The notes under the pieces are model-generated. The model was not told the origin of the DNA and ran no database searches. It was given only the letters and a program-made list of their open reading frames with translations. From the NCBI GenBank assembly GCA_903904765.1, contig CAIVEA010000450.1, forward strand, positions 1 through 6,427: a stretch of 6,427 nt of DNA. The letters are read 5' to 3'. Below, piece after piece: positions 1 to 6,302 of this stretch. This stretch comes from an uncultured Chloroflexota bacterium. Lineage in GTDB: Bacteria > Chloroflexota > Anaerolineae > Aggregatilineales > Phototrophicaceae. The first letter of the stretch is position 1. Every line of letters begins with the position of its first letter. Made by a program: the position numbers and the translations under genes.

Positions 1-289
1 CAACCGAGTTGTCGCCGCTGAAGGGGTTCGGAACGTACTTGTCAGCTTGTTCGTCGTTGCGCCATTCCGTACTGTTGACCAGATAGCGGAACTGGTACTC
101 GCGCCCGACTTCGAGATCGAGGCTGATCGAGAATTGGCCACTTTTCTTGACCAACTTCATCGGGGTCGCCTTCTCGTCCCAGCTGTTAAAGTCACCCACC
201 AGATGGGCGGTTTCTGCCTTGATTGATTCAGGCAGCGTGAACGTGACTTTGCATACGGGCTTGCTCTTCAGATGTTGCTTTTTCAGCAT
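1..289 (-). CDS. Stand-alone CBM48 / isoamylase early-set (glycogen-binding) small protein, C-terminus cut by window edge
   Basis: Read on the minus strand from ATG at 289, the frame stays open for 96 codons to the left edge. The start is supported by a GAGGAGA Shine-Dalgarno at 302-296, whose GGAG lies 7 nt before the ATG. After a basic N-terminus (MLKKQHLKSK) comes a single immunoglobulin-like fold of the type found in AMPK beta subunits and isoamylases: beta strand VCKVTFTLP, then LVGDFNSWDEKATPMK, GREYQFRYLVNS, EWRNDEQADKYVPNP and SGDNSV. By motif alignment from memory, W37, W76 and N94 match the AMPK-beta glycogen-binding residues W100, W133 and N150, and R68 sits where AMPK has K126. 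The family is usually about 100 residues, so only a few are missing. It has no catalytic domain or signal peptide, so it is probably a cytoplasmic glucan-binding or targeting protein. It is divergent from the phosphorylase gene, which fits a role in glycogen metabolism. Domain call is firm; role is inferred. Confidence 0.88.
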   Translation of the reverse strand, partial: MLKKQHLKSKPVCKVTFTLPESIKAETAHLVGDFNSWDEKATPMKLVKKSGQFSISLDLEVGREYQFRYLVNSTEWRNDEQADKYVPNPFSGDNSV

Positions 290-316
290 CAAGCGTCTCC
301 TCAGACTTACGAACGG

Positions 317-333
317 CAGTTTGTGAAAAACTG
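317..333. repeat. Short inverted repeat CAGTTT-N5-AAACTG, possible operator
   Basis: CAGTTT (317-322) and AAACTG (328-333) form a perfect 6-bp inverted repeat around GTGAA. It lies about 10 bp downstream of the minus-strand -10 element, near or just after the predicted transcription start of the CBM48 gene. A third copy of CAGTTT occurs at 376-381 on the other side of that -10. The arrangement could be a repressor operator, or just a small hairpin in the 5' leader. No regulator is visible in the window. Confidence 0.3.
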
Positions 334-343
334 GACAGATAAG

Positions 344-352
344 ATTCTAGCA
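344..352 (-). promoter_or_regulatory. Extended -10 promoter (TGCTAGAAT) for the CBM48 gene
   Basis: On the minus strand, 352 to 344 reads TGCTAGAAT: a TGn extension plus TAGAAT, one mismatch from TATAAT. I see no good -35 at 16-18 bp, which is tolerated for extended -10 promoters. The predicted start of transcription near 337 gives a leader of about 48 nt with the Shine-Dalgarno at its end. Position and composition (AT-rich divergent region) support it. Confidence 0.5.
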
Positions 353-414
353 TACGATATTAGTGAGGAACAGGTCAGTTTTTACAATATTACAGTGTAT
401 CTAATTCAGATAGG

Positions 415-443
415 TTGCTAATTCCGGGCGATTCAAGTATCCT
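415..443 (+). promoter_or_regulatory. Candidate promoter for the glucan phosphorylase gene (TTGCTA-N17-TATCCT)
   Basis: TTGCTA (415-420) and TATCCT (438-443) are separated by exactly 17 bp, each matching the sigma-70 consensus at 4 of 6 positions. It would start transcription near 450 and give a leader of about 55 nt. The match is mediocre and the AT-rich region offers other weak possibilities, so this is tentative. A direct repeat CTAATTC at 401-407 and 418-424 overlaps the -35 region. Confidence 0.28.
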
Positions 444-505
444 TCGACACTTGGAAATCTCTAATCTCCCATTCATTCACTCCGTTAGAGCAGGAGTTTT
501 GCTTT

Positions 506-3088
506 ATGGTAAAGCCTGTCGCCCGGTTCAATGTACTTCCGAATCTGCCGGAACGTCTGCGGCGGTTTCAGGAACTGGCGAACAATCTTCGTTGGGCTTG
601 GGATCACGAAACTATTGCGCTTTTCCGCCGCCTAGACCCGGCGCTGTGGGAAAAGACGGGGCATAACCCGGTGGCGCTTCTGGGGCAAATCAGTCAGGAG
701 CGTTTGCAGGCGGTATGCGAAGATGCAGCATTCATGGCAACGTTCGATACCGTTTGCCAGTCGTTCGATGCCTACATGACCGATAAGAACACATGGTACA
801 ACGCCCACTACAGTGGCGTGAAGCGGCCTACCATCGCCTATTTCTCGATGGAATTTGGCATTACTGAATCGCTCCAGAACTACTCCGGCGGTCTGGGCGT
901 GTTGAGTGGCGATCACCTCAAAAGCGCCAGTGATCTCGGTCTGCCGCTGATCGGCGTAGGGTTGCTGTATCAGGAAGGCTACTTCCAGCAGTATCTGAAT
1001 AGTGATGGCTACCAGCAGGAACGCTATCCGATCAACGATTATTCAGTGCTGCCCGTCAGTTTGCAGCGCAATGCGGATGGCACGCCGATCAAGGTGGTTG
1101 TCCCCATGCCGGGGCGTGATCTATACGCGCAGGTGTGGAAGGTGCAGGTGGGGCGCATCCCCTTGTTCTTGATGGACTCGAATATCCCGGAAAATCGGCT
1201 GGAAGAAGACCGCAACCTGACCGATCGCCTGTATGGTGGAGATCGCCGCACGCGCATCCGTCAGGAAATCCTGATGGGCATCGGCGGCATCCGGTTGCTG
1301 GAGGCACTAGGGATGCGCCCGACCATTTGCCACATGAACGAGGGGCATTCGGCCTTCCTCGCACTCGAACGCATCCGCCAATTGATGGTGGAGAAGAATC
1401 TCAGCTTCCAGCAGGCCAAAGAGATCACCTCTGCCAGCCACATTTTCACCACGCACACGCCCGTTCCGGCGGGGCTGGAACGTTTCGGCTTCGACCTGAT
1501 GGACGAGCACTTCACCGATTACTACCGCAGCCTCGGCCTCTCCCGCGATCAGTTCCTTGATCTGGGGCGTGAGAACATGGGCAGCTACGAGCTATTCTCG
1601 ATGGCGGTGCTGGCGCTGAAGGTTTCGACGGGCGCGAACGGTGTGGCGAAACTGCACGGTGATGTTTCCCGCGAGATGTGGCAGTGGGTGTACCCGGATG
1701 TGCCGGAGCACGAAATCCCGATTGAATCAGTCACGAATGGCGTGCATGTGCAAACATGGATCAGCCGCGAAATGGGTACGCTACTGGATCGCTACCTCGA
1801 TCCAGCGTGGCGGCAGGAAGAGTCGCGCTCGGAACTATGGCACGGCGTACAGAACATCCCGGATGCCGAGCTGTGGCGCACCCATGCCCGCCGCCGCGAA
1901 CGCTTGGTGGCCTTCACCCGTACCCGTTTGCGGAACCAGATGGTGAATCGGGGCTACTCGCAGAACGAGATTGATAGTGCCGACGAAGTGTTGAACCCGG
2001 ACGCGCTGACCATCGGCTTCGCCCGCCGTTTCGCTACGTATAAACGAGCCACGTTGCTGTTCCGCGATTTGAGCCGGCTGAACGCCATCCTGAACAACCC
2101 GGATCATCCGGTGCAGATCATCTTCGCAGGCAAGGCGCACCCGCATGACACGGGCGGTAAGGAACTCATCCGCCACATCTCGAACGTGGCGCGACAACCG
2201 GAATTCCGGCATTCGCTGGTGTTCCTCGAAAACTACGATATGAACATCGCCCGCCATCTGGTGCAGGGCGTGGATGTGTGGCTGAATACGCCGCAGCGCC
2301 CGAAAGAGGCCAGCGGAACCAGTGGCATGAAGGTCATCTACAACGGCGGCCTGAATTGCAGCATTCTGGATGGCTGGTGGGCGGAAGCCTATGAAGATTT
2401 CGGAACGTCCGTTGGTTGGGCGATTGGCAACGGTGAGGAGTACCCCGAAAGCGACTCCGAGAGCCAGAATTTCATCGAAAGCGAAGCTCTGTACAACATT
2501 CTGGAGCGCGACATCATCCCGCTGTACTACAATCGCGGACGGGATGGCTTGCCCCGTGAATGGATTGCGAAGGTCAAGAGCGCGATGGAACATCTGGGGC
2601 CGTTTTTCAACACGCGCCGCATGGTGTCGGAGTACACCGAGCAGTATTACATGCCTGCCTATCAGAACGTGCTGAAGATGACCGAACCGAACCTCGATAA
2701 GGGGCTGAAGTTCGCGGAATGGCGCACGAATCTGGAACGAGCGTGGGGCAGCGTGAAAATCCGCAGCGTGTCGTTGCCGCCCAAGCAGATCAAGGTGGGC
2801 AGCGAAATCGAAGTGAGCGCACTGGTTGATCTGGGTGCGCTGACCGCAGATGATGTGCGTGTGCAACTGTACTACGGTCAGTTGAACACGGATGGCGTGA
2901 TTGATGGCGATGCTCATGCGGTGGATATGACCGCCGGTAAGCCGGATGGCAACGGCGCGGTGAAGTTCAGCGCCCGCCTGACCTATGATACCAGCGGCGA
3001 ACGCGGTATCTCGGTGCGCGTGCTGCCCAAGCACCCCTTCCTGCGTACTTCGTTTGTTCCGCGTCTGATTACGTGGGCGGGGAGCTAG
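506..3088 (+). CDS. glgP: Alpha-glucan (glycogen/maltodextrin) phosphorylase, GT35 family, DUF3417-containing type
   Basis: Catalyses phosphorolysis of alpha-1,4-glucans, releasing glucose-1-phosphate from the non-reducing end in the cytoplasm, with pyridoxal phosphate (PLP) as cofactor. The 860 residues fit the bacterial/archaeal subfamily with an N-terminal DUF3417 helical domain (about residues 10-110, beginning NLPERLRRFQELANNLRWAW). The core shows SGGLGVLSGDHLKSA (127-141), CHMNEGHSAF (275-284), HTPVPAG (317-323), ARRFATYKR (506-514) and EASGTSGMK (601-609). By alignment with rabbit muscle phosphorylase, K609 is the PLP lysine (K680), R508 and K513 the phosphate ligands (R569, K574) and H317 the active-site histidine (H377). 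A beta-rich tail of roughly 110 residues closes the protein, as usual in this subfamily. ATG 506 is preceded by CAGGAG at 491-496, 9 nt away. The gene is intact. It is divergent from a CBM48 glucan-binding gene. Whether the main substrate is glycogen or shorter maltodextrin cannot be read from sequence alone. Confidence 0.95.
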   Translation: MVKPVARFNVLPNLPERLRRFQELANNLRWAWDHETIALFRRLDPALWEKTGHNPVALLGQISQERLQAVCEDAAFMATFDTVCQSFDAYMTDKNTWYNAHYSGVKRPTIAYFSMEFGITESLQNYSGGLGVLSGDHLKSASDLGLPLIGVGLLYQEGYFQQYLNSDGYQQERYPINDYSVLPVSLQRNADGTPIKVVVPMPGRDLYAQVWKVQVGRIPLFLMDSNIPENRLEEDRNLTDRLYGGDRRTRIRQEILMGIGGIRLLEALGMRPTICHMNEGHSAFLALERIRQLMVEKNLSFQQAKEITSASHIFTTHTPVPAGLERFGFDLMDEHFTDYYRSLGLSRDQFLDLGRENMGSYELFSMAVLALKVSTGANGVAKLHGDVSREMWQWVYPDVPEHEIPIESVTNGVHVQTWISREMGTLLDRYLDPAWRQEESRSELWHGVQNIPDAELWRTHARRRERLVAFTRTRLRNQMVNRGYSQNEIDSADEVLNPDALTIGFARRFATYKRATLLFRDLSRLNAILNNPDHPVQIIFAGKAHPHDTGGKELIRHISNVARQPEFRHSLVFLENYDMNIARHLVQGVDVWLNTPQRPKEASGTSGMKVIYNGGLNCSILDGWWAEAYEDFGTSVGWAIGNGEEYPESDSESQNFIESEALYNILERDIIPLYYNRGRDGLPREWIAKVKSAMEHLGPFFNTRRMVSEYTEQYYMPAYQNVLKMTEPNLDKGLKFAEWRTNLERAWGSVKIRSVSLPPKQIKVGSEIEVSALVDLGALTADDVRVQLYYGQLNTDGVIDGDAHAVDMTAGKPDGNGAVKFSARLTYDTSGERGISVRVLPKHPFLRTSFVPRLITWAGS

Positions 3089-3094
3089 GTGGTG

Positions 3095-3197
3095 ACCCTC
3101 ATCTCATGCCTCTTCTCCCTCAGGGCGAAGGGCAGCAAGAGGGGGATATGGTTTTTAAGTCCCTCGCCCTGAGGGAGAGGGACTACAGGGTGAGGGC
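3095..3197. repeat. Large imperfect inverted repeat (REP/MITE-like intergenic element)
   Basis: The left arm (3095-3132) and right arm (3161-3197) are reverse complements in blocks: an outer 6-bp CCCTCA, a divergent 13-nt middle, an identical 13-mer CTCCCTCAGGGCG (3115-3127 against 3165-3177), and AGGG next to the 28-nt centre. The 13-mer itself contains the near-palindrome CCCTCAGGG. The transcript could fold into a long hairpin just after the phosphorylase stop codon and may protect the 3' end or slow read-through. From memory, GC-rich elements of this CCCTCACCC/CTCTCCCTCAGGG type are dispersed in many intergenic regions of Chloroflexota and other genomes, and give rise to spurious 'LPQGEG' proteins. 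There is no transposase, and I could not identify target-site duplications. Confidence 0.7.
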
Positions 3198-3242
3198 GCA
3201 TCCAACCAACTTGAATCGTAACGGTGAGGTTTTCCCGGATTG

Positions 3243-3261
3243 CGGGAGAGCCTCCCGTTTT
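3243..3261 (+). terminator. Terminator-like hairpin upstream of the 158-residue gene
   Basis: CGGGAG (3243-3248) pairs with CTCCCG (3252-3257) around a 3-nt AGC loop and is followed by TTTT (3258-3261). The stem is GC-rich but short and the T-run is minimal. It could be the intrinsic terminator of the phosphorylase transcript, located 155 nt after its stop. An upstream TCCCG (3233-3237) can pair with CGGGA (3243-3247) instead, which would compete with this stem. Confidence 0.4.
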
Positions 3262-3282
3262 GAATGAGTACTCCGTGCCCGA

Positions 3283-3759
3283 ATGAATACCGAACAGACT
3301 CCACAAGAATACTTTCGCTTGCTGCTGCTCACGGTGGTGGGACAGGCTTTCGGCGCGGCAGGTTACGCGCTGGAGGATCGCCCTGTGCAGTGGGCAGGCG
3401 GTCAGTACCGCTTCGTCAAATCGCTGCCGGATGGCCTGTACGGGTACATCGAGTATCAACTGCTGGCCTATGCGGATAGTACCTTTTCCAGCGGGATGCC
3501 CTCGCGCTTCCGTGTGACCCTGACGCGCACCGATCAAAAAGCGCCCGCGCTGCCTAGCACCCATTTCGCCTATGCTCAGCGTGACCTGTCGGCGCTGGTG
3601 GTGGAAGATTTCAAGGTGGCGATTCTCCCCTCTGCGGATCACTGGTGGCTGTTCAAAGATACCGAGGCGTTAGGGCGCGGGCTGGCGGAGGCTGGTCATC
3701 TGGTGGTGGGCTTCGGGTTGCCGTGGCTGGCCGGGGAACTGCAACCACCGTCAGCCTAG
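3283..3759 (+). CDS. Hypothetical protein, 158 residues, family not recognised
   Basis: I do not recognise this protein. It is probably cytoplasmic: no signal peptide or clear membrane segment is visible, although residues 11-26 are fairly hydrophobic. The order is an N-terminal helix (TPQEYFRLLLLTVVGQAF), then likely beta strands (YRFVKSLP, YGYIEYQLLAY, SRFRVTLTRT), then the C-terminal part with LVVEDFKVAILP, a WWLF motif, a helix (DTEALGRGLAEAGHLV) and a closing GFGLPWLAG. The alternating strand pattern and 'GxGLPWL' ending faintly recall small DUF4304-like proteins, which is only a guess. ATG 3283 is the only ATG after the in-frame stop at 3265, but no Shine-Dalgarno is visible, so the start may be further in or initiation may be leaderless or coupled. 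That it is a real gene is supported by an uninterrupted frame, codon use like its neighbours and a plausible protein composition. It may be read from the phosphorylase transcript if the hairpins upstream do not stop it. Confidence 0.72.
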   Translation: MNTEQTPQEYFRLLLLTVVGQAFGAAGYALEDRPVQWAGGQYRFVKSLPDGLYGYIEYQLLAYADSTFSSGMPSRFRVTLTRTDQKAPALPSTHFAYAQRDLSALVVEDFKVAILPSADHWWLFKDTEALGRGLAEAGHLVVGFGLPWLAGELQPPSA

Positions 3760-3775
3760 CGTCAGGCAAGCGTCA

Positions 3776-3804
3776 TTGACAGCCCCGCCGCCCCCCATCA
3801 TAAT
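3776..3804 (+). promoter_or_regulatory. Near-consensus sigma-70-type promoter (TTGACA-N17-CATAAT) for the transglycosylase gene
   Basis: A perfect -35 TTGACA (3776-3781) is followed after exactly 17 bp by CATAAT (3799-3804), which matches TATAAT at 5 of 6 positions. Transcription would start near 3811, leaving a leader of about 32 nt before ATG 3843. The spacer is unusually C-rich (CCCCGCCGCCCCCC). It makes the downstream gene an independent transcription unit. Confidence 0.7.
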
Positions 3805-3842
3805 CTTTTTTGTGAAGCGATTGGCGATTGTGATGGAACGCG

Positions 3843-6281
3843 ATGATTTGTAAGCCTGTGCGACTGATGTTGAAGATCGGGATTCTGCTCGCCCTCGCGT
3901 TTGCGCTGGGCGGCTGTAACCTGAATGAGCAAAATTCGGGGCCGGTGTTCGTCACCGCCACGCCGGAGCCGACTCTTGCCGGCCCGACTGCCACGCCCAC
4001 ACCTGTTCCCACGCCGACTATTCCCCCCACGCCCACGGTTGCGCCAGAAGTGCTGCTACAGGTGGCCGACCAGTATTTGACCAACGGTTACTACGAAAAC
4101 GCGGTCAGCGCGTATCAGACGATTGTGGCGGCGGGTGCGAACCCGGATGTGAGCGCGGCGGCGGGCTTCGGCATGGGGCGCGCCGCGCTGCGCGAAGGGT
4201 TGTTCATGGATGCCGTGAACGCGCTCTCGGATTTCATCACGCGCTATCCCAACGATGCGCGGGTGGTGCGGGCGCACTTCTTGCGTGGGGATGCCTATAT
4301 GGGGCTGTCGCAGTGGGAGTCGGCGCTGGCGGACTTCCAGTATTATGTGGCGCAGCGCCCCGGCCTGATTGACAGCTACGCGCAGGAGCGCATTGGCGAC
4401 GCACAGTTGGCGCTGGGGCGGCTGACCGAGGCGCTCACCAGCTATCAAGCCTCCTCGGACGCGGGACGCAGCCTCGTGCCGGAGTTGGCGCTGCGCGAGA
4501 AGGTGGCGCAGGTGTATCTGAGCGCCAGCCAACCGCAGGCTGCCCTCGCGCAGTATGATGCGATTCTGGCGGTTGCCAAGAACGCGCCTTACCGGGCGAA
4601 CATAGATTATCTGGCGGCGGATACGCTGCTCAAAAGCGGCGATACCGAAGCGGGTCTGGCGCGGATGCAACTGGTATTCGACACTTATCCCACGCAATCG
4701 GAAGCGTATCAGGCTATGCAGGCGCTGCTGGCGGCTGGCCGCGAATTGGACGGTTACGCGCAGGGCAAGGTGGCTTATGCCTATGGCGATTACGAGAGCG
4801 CGATTAAGGCGCTGAGCGACTATAGCACCAATCACCCCCTGACCGAGATTCCCGCCGATCTTCACCTATTACTGGGGCGGGCGTACCGCGAAATCGGCAA
4901 TCCGGCGGCAGCGATCACTGCTTTCCAGACGATTATTGACCAGTATCCGGGCGATGCGTTATTTGGGCAGGCGTTGCTGGAGCAGGGGCGCACGAAATTC
5001 CTCTCGAACGATATTGACGGTGCGATCAACCAGTATTTGAAGATCGCTGAAAATTATGCCTATCTGCCCGAAGCCGCCGAAGCCATGTGGCGGGCGGGCT
5101 ACCTGTATGCCACCAACGACAACCCCGCTGAGGGGCGGCAGGTGTTCGAGCGCCTTGCGGATGCCTTCCCGCAGAGCGAACAGGCCAGCAGCGGCTTGTT
5201 CCTCGCGGCCAGCGCCGCCAGCAACCAGAATGATCCGGTGGGCGCGGAACGGCTGTATGCGCGGTTGGCGACCACCACCACCGGCGAAGATCAGGCCGCC
5301 GCTTACCTGTGGGTGGGGCGGCTGGCGGCGGCACGGGGCGACCAGCGCACCGCCACCGACGCGCTGCAACTGGCAGCCAGCGCCTCGCCGGATAGCTATT
5401 TCAGCGCCCGCGCCGCCGACATTCTCAGCGGGCGCGATTCGTTCGCCCGTCCAGCGCGGTTCAACTTCCAGTTCGATGATGCGACGCAACGTCAAGAGGC
5501 TGAACAGTGGATGCGCGAGAAGTTCGCGTTGACTCAAGAGGGCGACCTGTGGCCGCTGTCGGCAGAGTTGCAGTCGGATGCACGGCTGATTCGGGGTAAC
5601 GAATTGTGGCAGGTGGGCGCAGTGGAAGAAGCTGGTGAGGAATTCGATGATGTGATCGAGGCCAACAAGAGTGATGGCCTGAAATCGTATCAACTGGCGA
5701 TCTTCCTGCGTGGCATCGGCGCGTATCCGTCGAGCATCGTGGCGGCGGCCAACGTCATTCGCACGGCGGGTGTTGCCACGCTGGATGCGCCTTCGTTCCT
5801 CGCCCGCCTGCGCTACCCGACCTACTATCTGGATGTGGTGCTGGATGTGGCGCAGCGGCGCTCGATTGACCCGCTGCTGGTGTTCTCGCTCATCCGCCAC
5901 GAGAGCCTGTTTAATACCTACGCCACCGCCGCCGCTGGCGAAAAAGGGCTGACGCAGGTCATCCCCGCCACCGCGCAGTATATCGCCGACGAACTTCAGT
6001 GGCCGAATTACCAGCATAGTGACCTGTTCCGTCCGTATGCCGGAATAGAGTTCGGGGCATTCTTCCTTGAGGAACAGATCATCACTTTTGACGGGAATGT
6101 GCAGGCGGCGCTGGCGGGCTACAACGCTGGCCCCGGACGGGCGGCCAGTTGGCTAGAGCTTTCTGGCGGCGACCCTGACCAGTTCATGACCGCCATCACG
6201 ATTGACAGCACGCGCACCTATGTGCAGCGCATCTATGGCTTTTACAATATCTACCGCGCTTTGTACGGCGTGACGGGGTAA
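3843..6281 (+). CDS. TPR-repeat lipoprotein with C-terminal lytic transglycosylase (SLT, GH23-type) domain, Slt70-like
   Basis: Predicted membrane-anchored lytic transglycosylase acting outside the cytoplasm on peptidoglycan, cleaving the MurNAc-GlcNAc bond with formation of 1,6-anhydro-MurNAc. Residues 1-25 are a lipoprotein signal peptide: basic start, hydrophobic ILLALAFAL, lipobox LGGC with C25 as the lipidated residue. A Thr/Pro-rich linker (about 38-68) follows, then a long helical solenoid of at least eight TPR-type repeats (about 69-530; for example LREGLFMDAVNALSDFITRYP), a helical linker (about 532-658) and the SLT domain (about 660-808). In the SLT domain, E687 of IRHES is the expected catalytic acid. 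GEKGLTQVIPATA (699-711), AGYNAGPG (758-765) and TRTYVQRIYGFY (790-801) are the usual substrate-cleft motifs. The order matches E. coli Slt70, but that protein is soluble and periplasmic. ATG 3843 has only a weak GGAA six or so nt upstream; ATG 3867 (M9) is a possible alternative that keeps the signal peptide. A near-consensus promoter precedes it. Confidence 0.9.
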   Translation: MICKPVRLMLKIGILLALAFALGGCNLNEQNSGPVFVTATPEPTLAGPTATPTPVPTPTIPPTPTVAPEVLLQVADQYLTNGYYENAVSAYQTIVAAGANPDVSAAAGFGMGRAALREGLFMDAVNALSDFITRYPNDARVVRAHFLRGDAYMGLSQWESALADFQYYVAQRPGLIDSYAQERIGDAQLALGRLTEALTSYQASSDAGRSLVPELALREKVAQVYLSASQPQAALAQYDAILAVAKNAPYRANIDYLAADTLLKSGDTEAGLARMQLVFDTYPTQSEAYQAMQALLAAGRELDGYAQGKVAYAYGDYESAIKALSDYSTNHPLTEIPADLHLLLGRAYREIGNPAAAITAFQTIIDQYPGDALFGQALLEQGRTKFLSNDIDGAINQYLKIAENYAYLPEAAEAMWRAGYLYATNDNPAEGRQVFERLADAFPQSEQASSGLFLAASAASNQNDPVGAERLYARLATTTTGEDQAAAYLWVGRLAAARGDQRTATDALQLAASASPDSYFSARAADILSGRDSFARPARFNFQFDDATQRQEAEQWMREKFALTQEGDLWPLSAELQSDARLIRGNELWQVGAVEEAGEEFDDVIEANKSDGLKSYQLAIFLRGIGAYPSSIVAAANVIRTAGVATLDAPSFLARLRYPTYYLDVVLDVAQRRSIDPLLVFSLIRHESLFNTYATAAAGEKGLTQVIPATAQYIADELQWPNYQHSDLFRPYAGIEFGAFFLEEQIITFDGNVQAALAGYNAGPGRAASWLELSGGDPDQFMTAITIDSTRTYVQRIYGFYNIYRALYGVTG

Positions 6282-6302
6282 GGGCTGTTTAACCCTTATC
6301 CT
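6275..6302 (+). terminator. Hairpin overlapping the transglycosylase stop codon, weak terminator candidate
   Basis: TAAGGG (6279-6284, containing the TAA stop) pairs with CCCTTA (6293-6298) around an 8-nt loop. The stem can be lengthened outward by about four pairs including two G-U pairs. There is no T-run after it, so it is not a classical intrinsic terminator; it may be a 3'-end stabilising or Rho-associated structure. Confidence 0.3.

Noticed and set aside
415..666. 83-codon frame overlapping the start of the phosphorylase gene
   Set aside because: It needs a non-ATG start inside the promoter region, and most of it is the out-of-frame reading of the phosphorylase N-terminus.
1835..3034. 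Long minus-strand open frame (399 codons) inside the phosphorylase gene
   Set aside because: It lies wholly antisense to a gene with clear catalytic motifs. Its protein is rich in His, Arg, Gln and Ala with no recognisable domain, as expected from the complementary frame of a GC-rich gene.
3073..3267. Small plus-strand frame across the inverted repeat (64 codons)
   Set aside because: Its protein is simply the translated repeat (containing LPQGEG), a familiar source of spurious gene calls, and it overlaps the end of the phosphorylase gene.
3264..3479. Alternative frame starting at ATG 3264
   Set aside because: It ends after 71 codons, has a Gly/Arg-rich composition, and overlaps the longer frame at 3283 that encodes a more protein-like sequence.
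3085..3642. Minus-strand frame of 185 codons over the repeat and the unknown gene
   Set aside because: It is antisense to the better-supported 158-residue gene and its C-terminal part is repeat-derived (LPQGEG-like again).
3968..4060. Possible tandem DNA repeat (ACGCCCACAC-like) in the transglycosylase gene
   Set aside because: It is explained by the Thr/Pro-rich linker of a lipoprotein; codon repetition there is compositional and not a CRISPR or mobile repeat.
4056..6017. Minus-strand open frames of 269 and 352 codons (4056-4865 and 4959-6017)
   Set aside because: Both are complementary to the TPR and SLT coding region, have Arg/Gln/His-rich low-sense composition and no plausible start signals.
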